From contig OY986964.1 of assembly GCA_963920575.1 (NCBI GenBank), positions 15,179,460 through 15,243,459 on the forward strand: a stretch of 64,000 nucleotides of DNA. Reading direction: 5' to 3'. Origin of the DNA: Narthecium ossifragum (taxonomy: Eukaryota; Streptophyta; Magnoliopsida; Dioscoreales; Nartheciaceae). The position numbers and the translations under genes were made by a program. Of the stretch, positions 1-12,700 are shown one piece after another (position 1 is the first letter of the stretch; the number at the start of each line of letters is the position of its first letter). The notes beneath the pieces were generated by a model. The model saw nothing but the letters and a program-made list of their open reading frames with translations. It did no database searches and had not been told where the DNA came from.

Positions 1-8
1 AAGACTGT

Positions 9-80
9 GTTTAGATGTGAATGGGGTGGGTGAATGTTTAGATGTGAATGGGGGTGGGTGGGTGTTTAAATGTGAATGTG
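9..80. repeat. G-rich 27/28-bp tandem repeat, about 2.5 copies
   Basis: Units start with GTTTAGATGTGAATGGGG at 9 and 36, and with a GTTTAAATGTGAATG variant at 64. The rest of 81-160 is AT-rich and shows no gene. Confidence 0.7.
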
Positions 81-163
81 ATGATTAATTTGTAAACATT
101 GTATTTCTGTTTGATTGTATGGTTGTACAGAGTGAAAAAAAAACTCAAATGTGAGGTTACTGT

Positions 164-233
164 GAGTACCAAGTAAGACGTAAAAGGTTCCAGTGAAAAT
201 GTAACTTCAAGTTACGTCTTACTAAAGTACTCA
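164..233. repeat. Inverted repeat with ACGT cores upstream of ARK
   Basis: Arms at 164-183 and 212-233 pair as GAGTAC..GTAAGACGTAA with TTACGTCTTAC..GTACTC, with a loop of about 28 bases. Related ACGT words recur nearby (TTACGTCG near 257-264, AAGACGTAACTTGGAGTTAC at 342-361). This could be a small MITE relic or a cluster of bZIP-type sites. I see no TSD. Confidence 0.6.
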
Positions 234-403
234 TGTAATGTAGACGGAACTCCAACTTACGTCGTATAAGAGCCACTCCTATCCACCCTTGTCTTCGGTG
301 CGGTTTGGGGGGAAAGGTCAAATAGAGTTACGACTTTAAAAAAGACGTAACTTGGAGTTACTTTTTCATTGGTAGAATTAAAAAAATGAAATGCCACCTC
401 AGT

Positions 404-419
404 GCCACGCTGACGTGGC
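404..419. promoter_or_regulatory. GCCACG-CTGA-CGTGGC palindrome with TGACGTGG core
   Basis: A perfect 6-bp inverted repeat with a 4-base spacer contains TGACGTGG, a core bound by plant bZIP (TGA/ABRE-type) factors. It lies about 370 bases upstream of the kinesin ATG. Binding is inferred from the motif only. Confidence 0.45.
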
Positions 420-784
420 CAAATCAAACGTATTTTCATAAATACTTTCTTAAGAGGTATATTATAATAATAATTTATTAAAATAATATTATTTTAAAAA
501 AATTTCCTAATAAAAAAGGTCGCCATTTGAATACTTTCCCTCGTTGAGAGAAATAGGGGAAGGAATTCATTCAAGAAACATTACGCCAGAGAAGGGGCCC
601 ACTCTCTCCCTTTCTCTATCATATGTACCCCCGACTCCGAGAGCGGAACCCAAAACAATTCCCCCTCTCGCTCGCCGCCCGTCTGATATCGATCGATCGA
701 TCTCGTCCCTCCTCTTGGTGGCTGTTTGGAAGAACGCTGCGCATAGGGGGCGATCGGAGTCTAGAGGAGCGGTGGGAGCGGGGA
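420..784 (+). promoter_or_regulatory. Proximal promoter and 5' leader of the kinesin gene
   Basis: 430-510 is very AT-rich, with TATATTATAATAATAAT around 457-473 as a possible TATA region. 541-784 becomes GC- and CT-rich, as plant leaders often are. The transcription start cannot be placed. An ATG at 623 is in frame with the kinesin start and open, but it would add 54 residues unlike a kinesin N-terminus, so ATG 785 was chosen. Confidence 0.5.
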
Positions 785-3700
785 ATGGCCTCGGCGAGTT
801 ACCGGAACGGAGGCGGCAAGCTTAGTTCGAAGCTCGACCGGCCGCACTCCGCCGTTTACTCCACGCCCAAGCCCGCCGCCAAGTCACGGCAGACTCCCGC
901 TGCCGGAGGGGTGCGACGCTCGGGCTCCGGGCCGCAGTCTCTCAAAGACGATGCAGGAGGTCCGTTGTTCTTTCTTTTTTCTCTCTCTCTCTCTTTCGGT
1001 GTCTGATTTGAGCTCGTTTTTTGAGATCTGGTGTTTGGATGGTTCTTGGACGTGTTTTTGAAAGTACTATGCTGCTCTTGATATCTTGGGATCTCGTGGA
1101 GGTTGTCTAGTGGTATGGCGATCTGCCTTCGAACGTGGAGGGGGCATCGCTGATCACTGGATCGTATGAGCATTCTGATGTTTCTTTGTTGGTGTTTCAT
1201 TCTACTCCGCGGCGCTGACATTGTTTGGATAGTTGGTATAGGAGATGCTAAGAGAGGGTTTGAAGGGGTTCTGCAGAGGTTGGGATGTTTCTGGATCGAT
1301 CTCTGATATGATGCTCAAGCTTTGAAGGAAGTTGAATCCGAGAAAGGTAGGGTTCGAGCCGTCATTATATGGCAATGAAAATGACAGCAGCTGGTTTTGG
1401 TCTATTTAGCTTGTTGCCAATTTGATGATTTATATTAGAAGGCAATACTATTTTTTTGCGAGCAAGATCACCGGTCTTGGTAGTTGGGGAAAGTAATACA
1501 ACGGCAAGATTGTCATTGCCATGCAGATGTCTGATTAAAGACTGATGGAATGACTGCTACTCTGCAGTTCAAGTTGAAAGGTTTTGCTCCTACCTTACCC
1601 AATGGACAATGGTTGGTCCGCCCATCAGTCGCCAACCATGTAAATAATGTATGTAAGTTCCTCTTGGGGATATTTAAGATGGCCTTGAGTTGATGCAGAG
1701 GAGGCTGGTTGGTTCATGTCACTCTTGGTTAAATTGGTTGAATGTTGAACTGGGTGAATTTGGAGATACCGATGGAAATAGGAGTTTCAGAAGAGTTAAT
1801 GGACCACACTTATGTTTTATGTATTCCCATTTCAATTAGAATGACTGATGAAAATGTCATTTATGTTCACGGAGATGGACGCTGCCAATCCATGACCGTT
1901 GCTGCTGTGCTTTTTTTCCTGAGTCGTGATTTTTGTACATGACTACACACGTCGTCGAATCGGTAGTGGGATACGATCAAGTGATCTAGTCTATCGGTAG
2001 CTAGATCGATCAATCGGTATCTCACTACCGATTGAATGTACCAATGATATGATCGGTAATGATCGGATCGGCAGTGAGGTACTGATTGTTTGATCTAATC
2101 AATTACACAAAATTTTATTCTTTTTTCCCTCCCTCCATTGAAGTGGAAAGTGTTGACACCAATATGCCATGTATGATTTCAGAATAGATAGGAGGAATTT
2201 GAAACTATCTTTCAAGCGACTGCAACAATCCCTGTGGCTCAAGACTATGTCTAATTCAGGCTACCAAAAATTCTACCCTGTTCTTTAGATCCATGTATGA
2301 CAATAGTTTTGACATTTCCAATTTGACATCTCCAAGTATTTAGTAATATCTAGAAACAAAAGGATTTTTGCTTTCTCATGTAAGTTATTTGCTGCCCGAA
2401 GAGCTGATGCGAAGGATGATGCTGAGTGAAACTTTGCACCAAATGAGGGAAAAAGTGGCGAGTTGTATTTTGCATATTTATCATATGCCAAGATCAAAGG
2501 ACATGATGGTAGAAAAAGGGCTTCATTTTCAATGATGGTTGTTTGAATGCAATTCAAGAAGGAGGTTAAATTCATTGCAGCTAGAGCGGTTTTTCGACTC
2601 CAATATTTTTTTAACCAATCAAGATATGGAGAAGAGATAGATATAGGCGAGTTGAAGATGCTAAGTTTTCTAGAGGAAGAAAATTTTGGGTTTTGGAGAT
2701 TAGTTTAATTGTTGAATTTGCACGCAAATTGCGTGTAGAAGCTTGTATTGACATTTCTGCGATGTATTTACTAATATTCACTATTGGTTCCTTCTTTTTG
2801 AACAATTCTGATGGATGTTATGGTATCCTCTCTTGAGCAGTTCTTGGAAGAGTTCGAGTGGCTGTACGACTCCGACCAAGAAATGCGGAGGAGTTGGTAG
2901 CAGATGCTGACTTTGCAGATTGTGTTGAGTTGCAGCCAGAGGTTCTTTGCTTGAGCTACTTATATTTTATGAAATTGGTGCACAACTGAAATATGAGCAT
3001 TGGTTTCTGACGGTGGAAACTAGGCAATAGCAATTAATGGTTTGTCTGCTGTTTTCAGCTTAAAAGGTTAAAGCTCCGCAAAAACAATTGGGATTCAGAA
3101 ACTTATGAGTTTGACGAGGTTCTCACAGAATTTGCCTCCCAAAAACGTGTTTATGAAGTCGTGGCAAAACCAGTTGTAGAGGTACACATGCGCTTTTATC
3201 TTTGGGTTTCTTTGAAGCTTTCCATTGTTTAGTTATTAGTTTGTAGACTTTCTTTTTGGATACGAATTATGCTCGGTGTATCCATAGGTCTTTGAATCAT
3301 ATACACTTCTGCTATTTTTATAAAGTCCTCAGCATTAGCATAAGTTCTTTCTTATGGGTTCTTGCTCTAGTTACAACTTCATCCAAATATTGCTTCTTTT
3401 GTCTGTGAGCTACTTCTTTTGTCTGTCTTGTTCTTTTTGGATGACTTTAAGCTTATTGCACTGCACTGTTTTAGAATTTTATTTTCATTTTGAAGATAAA
3501 TTTGGATGACTTTTCTAATTGTTAGAATCCTGCAACTATTGACAAAAGTATGTTACTTATTGTGCAGAGTGTTTTGGAGGGATACAATGGGACAGTCATG
3601 GCTTATGGACAGACTGGCACAGGAAAAACTTTCACGCTAGGAAGGCTCGGGGAGGAAGATACTGCTGCTCGAGGAATTATGGTTCGTGCAATGGAGGATA

Positions 3701-6700
3701 TTCTCGCTGATACATCTCCTGATACTGATTCTGTATCAGTATCCTATATGCAGGTTCTTGGTCTTTAGGACAATATGATGCTATGTTATCTGCTACTTTA
3801 GTGACGGAAGAGATCTTATGTGTCATCCCTTTTAATTGTGTACTACAGCTTTATATGGAAACCATCCAGGACCTTCTTGTGCCTGGAAATGATAACATTG
3901 CGATTGTGGAAGATCCAAGAACTGGTGATGTTTCAGTACCTGGGGCAACAATTGTAGAAATTAGGGATCAGAAGAGTTTTGTTGAGCTTTTAAGGCTGGG
4001 AGAAGCGCATCGCTTTGCTGCAAATACCAAATTAAATACCGAGTCATCCCGTAGCCATGCTATTCTCATGGTGAGCGACTTCACTAATTAGAGCCATTCA
4101 CATGTTAGGCTAATGGATCCAGTTTCTCATTTGAATGAGCTCAGACCATTAGCCCAAGGGGAGACACTTATTGTTAGCCTTCCTCATTTTGTGTTGTTAT
4201 TTTGGCCCAGGTGCATGTTAGGAGATCCATCAAGGGAAGACATGACAGAGACGTAGCCTTTTCCGATGAGAATGGCAATGCATCTCCTATGGTGTCATCA
4301 TTGAGACCGCCAATCGTGAGGAAAAGCAAGCTTGTTGTTGTGGATCTTGCAGGCTCTGAACGAATTGATAAATCTGGTATTGTATTGGAACTTTTTTGGA
4401 GGTCTTATTGTACTTTTTGATGTCCTCTGACATTTGTCCCTCTCAGGTCTCTAATGTTGTCCTTGTCCATGTATGTTGATGTATATTTTTCACAGACTTT
4501 TGGGGATCTCATTCTTCCTGTATCTACTCTATCTGCATTATCATTGTTGTTTTCTCTAAGAAGACAAATGCACACGTTCTAGTGCATTATTGCCTTTAAT
4601 GACATTAACTGATTTGTCCTAGGTATTTACTTTCCTTTTTCATCTCATAATGCTGACAAAGTCGTAACACTCTAAAGAATAAGCAGGGAAATACTAACTA
4701 ACTTGCAATATTAATTATTTCAAGTTTTCTATAGAGTTTCAGAGTCCATATTCCTGTATTGGTTTGCTTATGTTATGAAAAACTCTTATTTTCCTCTGTT
4801 TGTTGTTATAAATTGTCCTTTCTTTCCTCTATTTGTTGTATTAAATCCTCAACCTGATTTTGTTGAAAGAAATCCTCTCTCATTCTCTCTCTCTAGTGTA
4901 CACCCAGATACACAGAGTAAATGTTTCCACTTTCTGGGTATCGTATACGCTCTCTGACCCCCTCCTCCAAAGCTAGTCAACATCATATTTCTTTCCCAGT
5001 TTCTATTTCTTATTTCTTTTCTATTAATCACCATTCTTTCTTCTCATTCAGTTGCACCTTCTTGACTTTTCCAGCTTATTTTTTACCCCTCACTTCTCTC
5101 TCTGTCCTCTTCTTCTCGTTGTTGACTGCAACAACCTAACATACAGACTGCAACTTTCATAAAAGTGATGGATCGCTAAGTTGTGCTCCATTTATAATGC
5201 ATTATACATTTGTAAAGCAATTCTTTGTAAGGAACTTATTTTGTAAAGGCCTTGCTCGAACTCCTGAATTCTTATCTGCCTACTGTAATTCAGATGCATG
5301 AACAATTTAGAATTCGAATAGATGATGAGTCTCCTTGATGTTTTGTAGGAAGCGAAGGACACACGTTAGAAGAAGCGAAATCCATTAATTTGTCCCTGAG
5401 CGCACTGGGTAAATGCATCAATGCACTAGCTGAAAATAGTTCACATGTGCCTGTACGTGATTCAAAGCTTACGAGGTTGCTTCGAGATTCGTTTGGTGGT
5501 AAGTTGTATAATCATTTTGAGGATATGCTGCTAGACAAGAATTCCGTTGCAAAGTAACTGTTAAAATTACAGTATTTCTTCTACTTCATGGCTCATTCTG
5601 ACTTGAAAGGAGGGAAGTTGCTAGACATAGTCACATAGATATCATCAAGGTGATTTGTTAGACATGAGCAAGGTCCTTCAGCAATTGAACTTAATTTCTC
5701 TTTAACTATGTTTTTAGTTTCTTTTGTGAGACGACTTGAACCAAATTCTCATTTTTTCAGTTAAGTTGATATTTATGTGCGCCAAACTTGATCTGCTGCA
5801 TTGAGCAGGGATCTCGGTTCAGTTACATGAGATCCCTTTGTTTTGGCTCACATTTTCCTTTGCCTTAAGTTGTTTTCTAACTTTTTTCTCGATGTTCATA
5901 GGCACTGCAAGAACATCATTGGTTGTAACAATTGGTCCATCTCCACGACATCGAGGAGAGACTACAAGTACCATAATGTTTGGGCAAAGAGTAAGGTTCT
6001 TATGTTTAACTAATATTATCGAGTCACTTTTTTCCTTGTTGAATTGTTTTTCCATTGTCTCGTAAGTTTGTAAAATGCAAATAAGCTCTTTATTGTTCTT
6101 GATTTTCTTTATTGTTCATCTTGTTACTTACGGCAATGAAAGATGTTATCTTTTGTCTTCATTGTCAGCAACTTTTCCCCTTGCATTTTGCTTCTATTAA
6201 AAGCATGCTGGAGAGGTTTGATATTTAAGTGGTATTTTGTATGAGAAATGGTGACACGTGGCTGGCATTCTTCTAAGGGTTTGGTGTGTTATGATGGCTT
6301 GAATTGTACCCAAGGATTGCTGTGCCAGTCTTGGGATGGATGATACATGCTGACACTCAGCACGGACCCTGGCTGATGGTGTGGAGCCTCTTTAGGAGGG
6401 AAGTGTATGCGCAGGAGGTGGGAGGTTGCTGAATGAAGAGCATGTGAAACAAGAGAATTGAATTAAAAAAGAACGATTCATCTATTTTTGAACCAAAAGT
6501 ATGTTTCAGTTGGATATAATCATTACCAATCATTTGTTGTACAGGCTTATCATCAGTGTGTATATGCATCTTCAAAACGATTTTGTTTACTATTGGTATT
6601 GGTGGCTTTCTTGTTTCCATTTCTTTTCTTCATCCAGCTTAACGTTTGGAAATGTCTGCTTTATTGACTGGTTCAGCTTTCTGAATTAAAACTTCTATAG

Positions 6701-9700
6701 GCAATGAAGGTGGAGAATATGGTGAAACTGAAGGAAGAATTTGATTACAAAAGCCTGTGCAGGAGGCTTGATATCGAATTAGATAAATTAATTGCTGAAA
6801 ATGAAAGACAGCGTAAGGATTTTGACGATGAGGTTGAGAGAATAAAAGCAGATGCGGAGAGTCGAATTGCTGAGGCTGAGAGAAACTATATGATTGCACG
6901 AGAGGTTTGTTTTCAGTTTATTGTCTTGTATTAGTTGCAAGTAATATCATAAATGTTAACTTGTTAGGTAAAATTTGGTGTATATGGAGCTGAGAAACCA
7001 ACACCTGCAGTGACTTACTGTGCTAGGCTTTTAAATTGATGATAGTTTTTCAAAGCAACTCCATTCACATTACTCCTTTCTATTAGTTTATGAAGACTGT
7101 GTCTGCTAGCTTCCTTTGTTGTGGAAACGTATTCTAATTGCAATTGTAAGGCCAGTCGTTATCATTGTGATCAGAGATTAGCTATATGTCAAAGTATGTC
7201 CAAGGATCAGTCTTGCTTTTTGTATGTACCTTATCATTTGATATGTGCCATATTCAGGCCTATGTCTGTGCCTGGTATCTTGTAACTATTTGACGTGAGA
7301 ATCTAGAGTTCATTGAGATAGTATTATCTAGTATCAAATTCCATTTTGCCGGTATTTTCGCGAGCACTGTCATGGTGCACCAGATTCATTGTGGAACACA
7401 TTGGGTCATTAATATTGTGGATTCTGTCTATTTTGATTTCTTTTTCTGGATTAAATTGCATCTAGCTTTTGCGGATAGGAAATGGTCAAATTGTATGACA
7501 CATCTTCACACTACACTAGAGAATATACAACTAACTCTAAACAGTAACTTCTTTTAAACGAGGCTTCATGGCAAGGATGGACGAGTTTCATGAGTATAAA
7601 AGCTTGAATGCTGGTATTTAGGTACGAGACCTAGTTGAATAGTTGATGCAATCAGTTGAAACCAATGGTTAAAGAAAAACATAGCTTGGTGATAAACTAT
7701 GGTGATACATAAGCCGTTTATTATTATCATGGAAATGAGAAAGCTGACTTAATCATTATTATTTTGCTTCATGCAGATGAGTACATGAGCATATGCGCCT
7801 GAGTGCGTAAATTCATGCACTTGGTTACATACCATGCAAGCCCTTGATTTGGCATGCACCACTCTTATTTCCTTTTGCAACTTATAATTTCACGTTGAAC
7901 GCATTTCTTTTGGGGACGAAGTGCATTGGTAGTAGTCATTTAATATTGAATGGTTTCCCGTGCAGAATGACAGATTGAAGTACCAAACAGAATACATGGA
8001 CTCAATAAAAAAGCTTGAGGAGCAATGGAAGAATCAGCAAGTTTGTAGTACTAATTTCGCTGGAGCTCGTGATGGATGTGTGGACAAAACATGCAGCAAA
8101 GAGGTTTGTTTTCCCCCATATTCACCTTTTTTTTCCGTATAAGCTTCTGATAGTTTAAACTTCTACAAGGTCACTTCGCATCATGTATCCCGTGGATTAT
8201 TAGCATGATACAACTGGTTAAGAATGAGAACAACTTTCTGACTCCAACAGAAAAAAAGAGAGTATTACAATCATTTGTCAATAACAGATTGGATGCCAAT
8301 CCAGAAAGAGGAGACACGGAAGCAAAGATGTTATTAAGCAGTAATATGGGCAATTGAAATAAAACTGATGCCAAATAAAGCACAATGCGACTGCGGTCAT
8401 CATACTATACAGCATTATTAACCAGTGCTGGGACAAGCCAGTTGATTGTTAGGTTTTTGGTCTATAAAATATTTTCCATCTCTGGTAGGATCAAGGATCC
8501 AATGCATTTTGGATTTTGAATAGGTCACCAAACATAGGGATTTCTTTTAATAGACAGGATATCCGTATTGCAATGTTTGAGAATTTGAGTGTGAACTCCA
8601 TGAAATAGTAGTGCTAGTGACTTTCAAATATCATTTGTCTATAATGTCGGTGCTGTGGATATTTGGATTAACTTGGCTTGTAATCAACAGGATTCCATTG
8701 TATCTTGTACAGATGATATCAATGAGGTCAAAGAGTTACTCCCTAATGAGGCTCTTCTAAGACGATATGCAGAAGATGAGGTTAACAATCTCAAAAACCA
8801 AGTGTCACAATGTAAAAAACTAGAGGTTTGGTTATTCTTCAAAGCCTTAACTTTTTCACCTGCCTTTCAATACATTGGCTGGTTAGTTTGATCGAATCTC
8901 TCATGACTTAGCTGTTATCAGGGTGCTGGAAATGCTGAAATTATAAAGCTTCGCCAGATGCTTGGTAATGAAGCCAGTCAGAAAGACAGGCTTGAGGAAG
9001 AGATAGCAATGCTTAGAAACCAGCTATTGCAGTTGAGCCTTGAAGCTGATGAGGTACCGTAGAGATAAACATAGTTCCCTTGTTTAATGTTAAGTCAGCC
9101 TTTCTCAAACTTTTCTTATGATCATTCAGTGATTGTGCATGCTATTTTGTTTTTACCTGCTGTTAAAGGAGATAAGTTTTGCATCTTATAGAGAGGGTAT
9201 CTGACGCCGGCTGGCTGATAAAGGGCTCGCAGGGGGAGAAGAACTAGCAGGGGAGAGGGGAGGGAGGAAGAAGGAAGAAAGAACCAGGGAGAAGGAAGAG
9301 GGAGAGGAATCAGGAGAGAGAGAGAGAGATTTAGAGATAGCAAATATTTTCATTCATCAATAATCTCCCATACAAGACCTAAGGCTCTCTTATATAGGAG
9401 AGATAACATGACTTGACCAAAGTGGTTCAAGTCCAAATACAACATGACTTGACCCAGACTAAGGGTTCAAGTCCAAAATATAACAATGACATCTGACTCG
9501 ACCCGTATCCCAATCTGGATCTGATGTCCGCATCAGTATCATTATAATTTTTTTTCTTATTTTAACACTTAAATTTGAATGTGTAGACAAGGAGGAGTCT
9601 TGACAGAAGTGTGTCTGATAAAATCTTTACTGGCTTAGACTCCCTTGTGTCTCAAGCTAGGCACTCACAGCTAAGAGACTCAGGTAATGGGCAGAAGGCA

Positions 9701-12700
9701 TCAATAGCCAAGCTTTTTGAACAAGGTAAGCAGAGTCCTATCTCCTCTTTGATGTTTTCTAGCGAGCCCTCTGTGTCATCTAGCTAAGCATGCTAAGTGC
9801 ACGTTCTCATAGTTTGAGTGATTTCTGAATCATGGGCTGTTGCAGTGGGGTTGCAAAAGATATTGTCACTGCTTGAATCAGAAGACAGCGATGTGCGTGT
9901 ACATGCAGTAAAGGTAGTTGCGAACCTTGCTGCTGAAGGTAACATTCTCTTCTTTCAGCTTCTCGTGCAATATAAACATCCTTATCTCAGCCAAGCTTCA
10001 AGTTCCGGATGAAATTTTTTCTTGTTGTTAGGATGATATCTCAATCTTTTGGTCTTGCCTATAGATTGGCGACCTATAGTTTATACTTTTATCCATTTGT
10101 TGGCAAATATGTAAGCTGAGTAAGGCTTGAGCATAGTCATTCTGCTTGTCGCCTTATAGTCTTTGACAGTTTGCATAAGATGTCCACCATGCATTAATTT
10201 TTTAATGATTAGCATATGTATGCCCATCGAGATTTTAAAATGACGAAAGATTTGTGAAGACATTAATTAACCCGCCAGCACTATATTATGTGCATTGTTC
10301 TGTAGTACAATTCTCCCTGATCATTCGACTATGTACTGTGGCTATCGAGGTAATAGGCGTGGTTTCCATGTGACAAAGCCCGCTGCATGTCAGTCTGGCT
10401 TAGATTATGTGGCTAGGAAGCACGGACACGGACACACGATGCGGATACGACATGACACCGACATGCTGACACGTCAATTTCGTAAAATGCAGGACACGAC
10501 ATGACAAGGATACGTAGACAAAAAACTTATTATGTCATATGTACAAAAATATTTGATTGATAGATGCAAGGTTAAATAATATATATAAATTATGTATTTT
10601 TAGCTTATCGATGCAACTGTCGATCAATGCACCAAGTTGGCATTAACATGCTGGACTTCAAGACTTTAAGGTTAGGGCTATAGATTGCGTTAAGAAGGGA
10701 AAACTGAGAGTCGCTTTGAATCTTGATATTGTGTCTAAAATGCACCCAACAGAGAAGACATGGGTTGTGTTGTTGTGCGTCTATAGTTTGATGTGAGACC
10801 TAAAAAAAAAGGACATGCCGGGAAAGTGTCGGACACGTGTTTGACGAAGATGAAACTATTCTGGTTCTCTCACATAGGTCTAGAAGGGCTGGGTGGGTTA
10901 ATGTCAATTCTCAGTTAGCACGAGTCAAACCTAACTTAGGGGTTTGAAGTTAGTGAGCTGCAAGAATTACATGTGCTGGCATTGGGACTGTGCCGATATA
11001 GACATCATGACGGTAATTTATCAGCATGGCACATATCATCTGTGCCAGTATGTGCCGACTGGCACACCAATCGATGGTGAGCTCATGAATTTCTGGTTAT
11101 TCTTGACTGCCCAACAAAAAGGATGCAAAATGAAGATGAAACCAAAGCGTGGGTTCTTGTGAGATTTCATTAGTAAAGCAAAAGGCAATATATGCAGCCT
11201 TATGTTGTTTGCTACCTAAGCTACAACAGTAAATGGTAAATTGCTAGTTTGCGTAATAACACTTTGAAAGTAGCATTTCAATGTGACTAGTAGTTGTTTC
11301 CATTTCTCTGTTATGCACAACAATCTAAAGCATCTTGTCAATAGTTATTTTCAATGGGGATAATCCTGAATGGAGATAATTGTAATATCAAATTGTAAGA
11401 ATTTAAATGGAAATAATTGTGAATGTGCAGTCGCATATGGGGTGATTATGGCATAATCTGGATGGAAGCTGTGAAACTGAAAAAACTTGCTTTGACAGAC
11501 CATGTTGCTTTTTTTCTGAAAGAATAGTGGGGTATATTTGAAGACGCCCTATAAGCTTGTTGATTCCTTCCTAATATGTTATCAAACTTTGATACCAAAC
11601 CACTTGGAAATGCTCAAATATAGACACTATTGACAGTTAGGTCCTTGTTTTGGTTGATAATCATTCCCAATCTTTTCTTTATTTGCTATGCCTTTGTTGA
11701 TTAATTTTGTCCTTCTGTGAGTTCTGTTGGATATCTCTTCTGTTATGCTTGATTATTGTTGAGACTTATATGTATACACTCTGCAATGCTCAGAAGCAAA
11801 TCAAGAAAAGATTGTTGAGGCTGGTGGTCTTACTTCGTTGATGATGCTTCTTAGAAGTTCAGAGGATGAAACAATACGTAGAGTTGCAGCAGGAGCAATT
11901 GCAAACCTTGCAATGAATGGTACACTTCCTCATGTATTGCTTAGTTATGGGTCCTTGGTTATTGATTCTAACATGTGCCCGAAAAATTTGATCATGGTTT
12001 GATTACTTCATTTTTCATGAATTATTTTGTTTTCCTTGACTGCTTCACATCTTTACAGAAACCAACCAAGAGCTCATAATGGCTCAAGGTGGTATGAGTT
12101 TGTTGTCAATGACTGCAACCAATGCCGAAGACCCACAGACGCTTCGAATGGTTGCTGGGGCGATAGCTAATCTTTGTGGCAATGGTAAATTCCTGATTAT
12201 TTTGCAACTTTGAGCATTTTTCTTTGTTAGCAGTGTACGCTACAAATTATTTTTTAATTTTTTGCATTTGTGTCAGATTTGTATTTGACTTCCTTTTCTT
12301 TACCAGTATTGCAATCTCGTTTTGTAAGCATTTAAGGTGAGTTGCAGAAAAGCAAGTCATTTCTTGATTAAAGCATCTTCAACAAGTTTCCTGCAATATA
12401 TTCTTTGGACTTCATTGCTGCCAGCATATATTTCTTTTGTAACTTCATATATGGATTTGAACTCCCAAGAGACTTCATTGTTGTTAAGCTTCTCTGTGAC
12501 CATGTTCAGGTTTGCCTATGGATAGGTTATTCATCTCCTTACTGAGATAATAAGAGCCTCCATTAAGTCGAATGACATTTACGTTTATTTAGCCTTTTCA
12601 GTTTACTTTGCAATCTTCAGCTTGTATTGCCATTTCCATCTTATAGTTCTTTCAATCAAGGGATGTACCATCATTGAGAAAGATCAAATCGTATCCTTGA

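Noticed and set aside
623..784. Upstream in-frame ATG at 623 as kinesin start
   Set aside because: It would add 54 residues with no kinesin-like character in a leader-like region; ATG 785 gives the [10 protein letters not shown] start expected of the family.
856..1221. 121-residue minus-strand frame over ARK exon 1
   Set aside because: Shadow of the kinesin exon and its intron; no domain.
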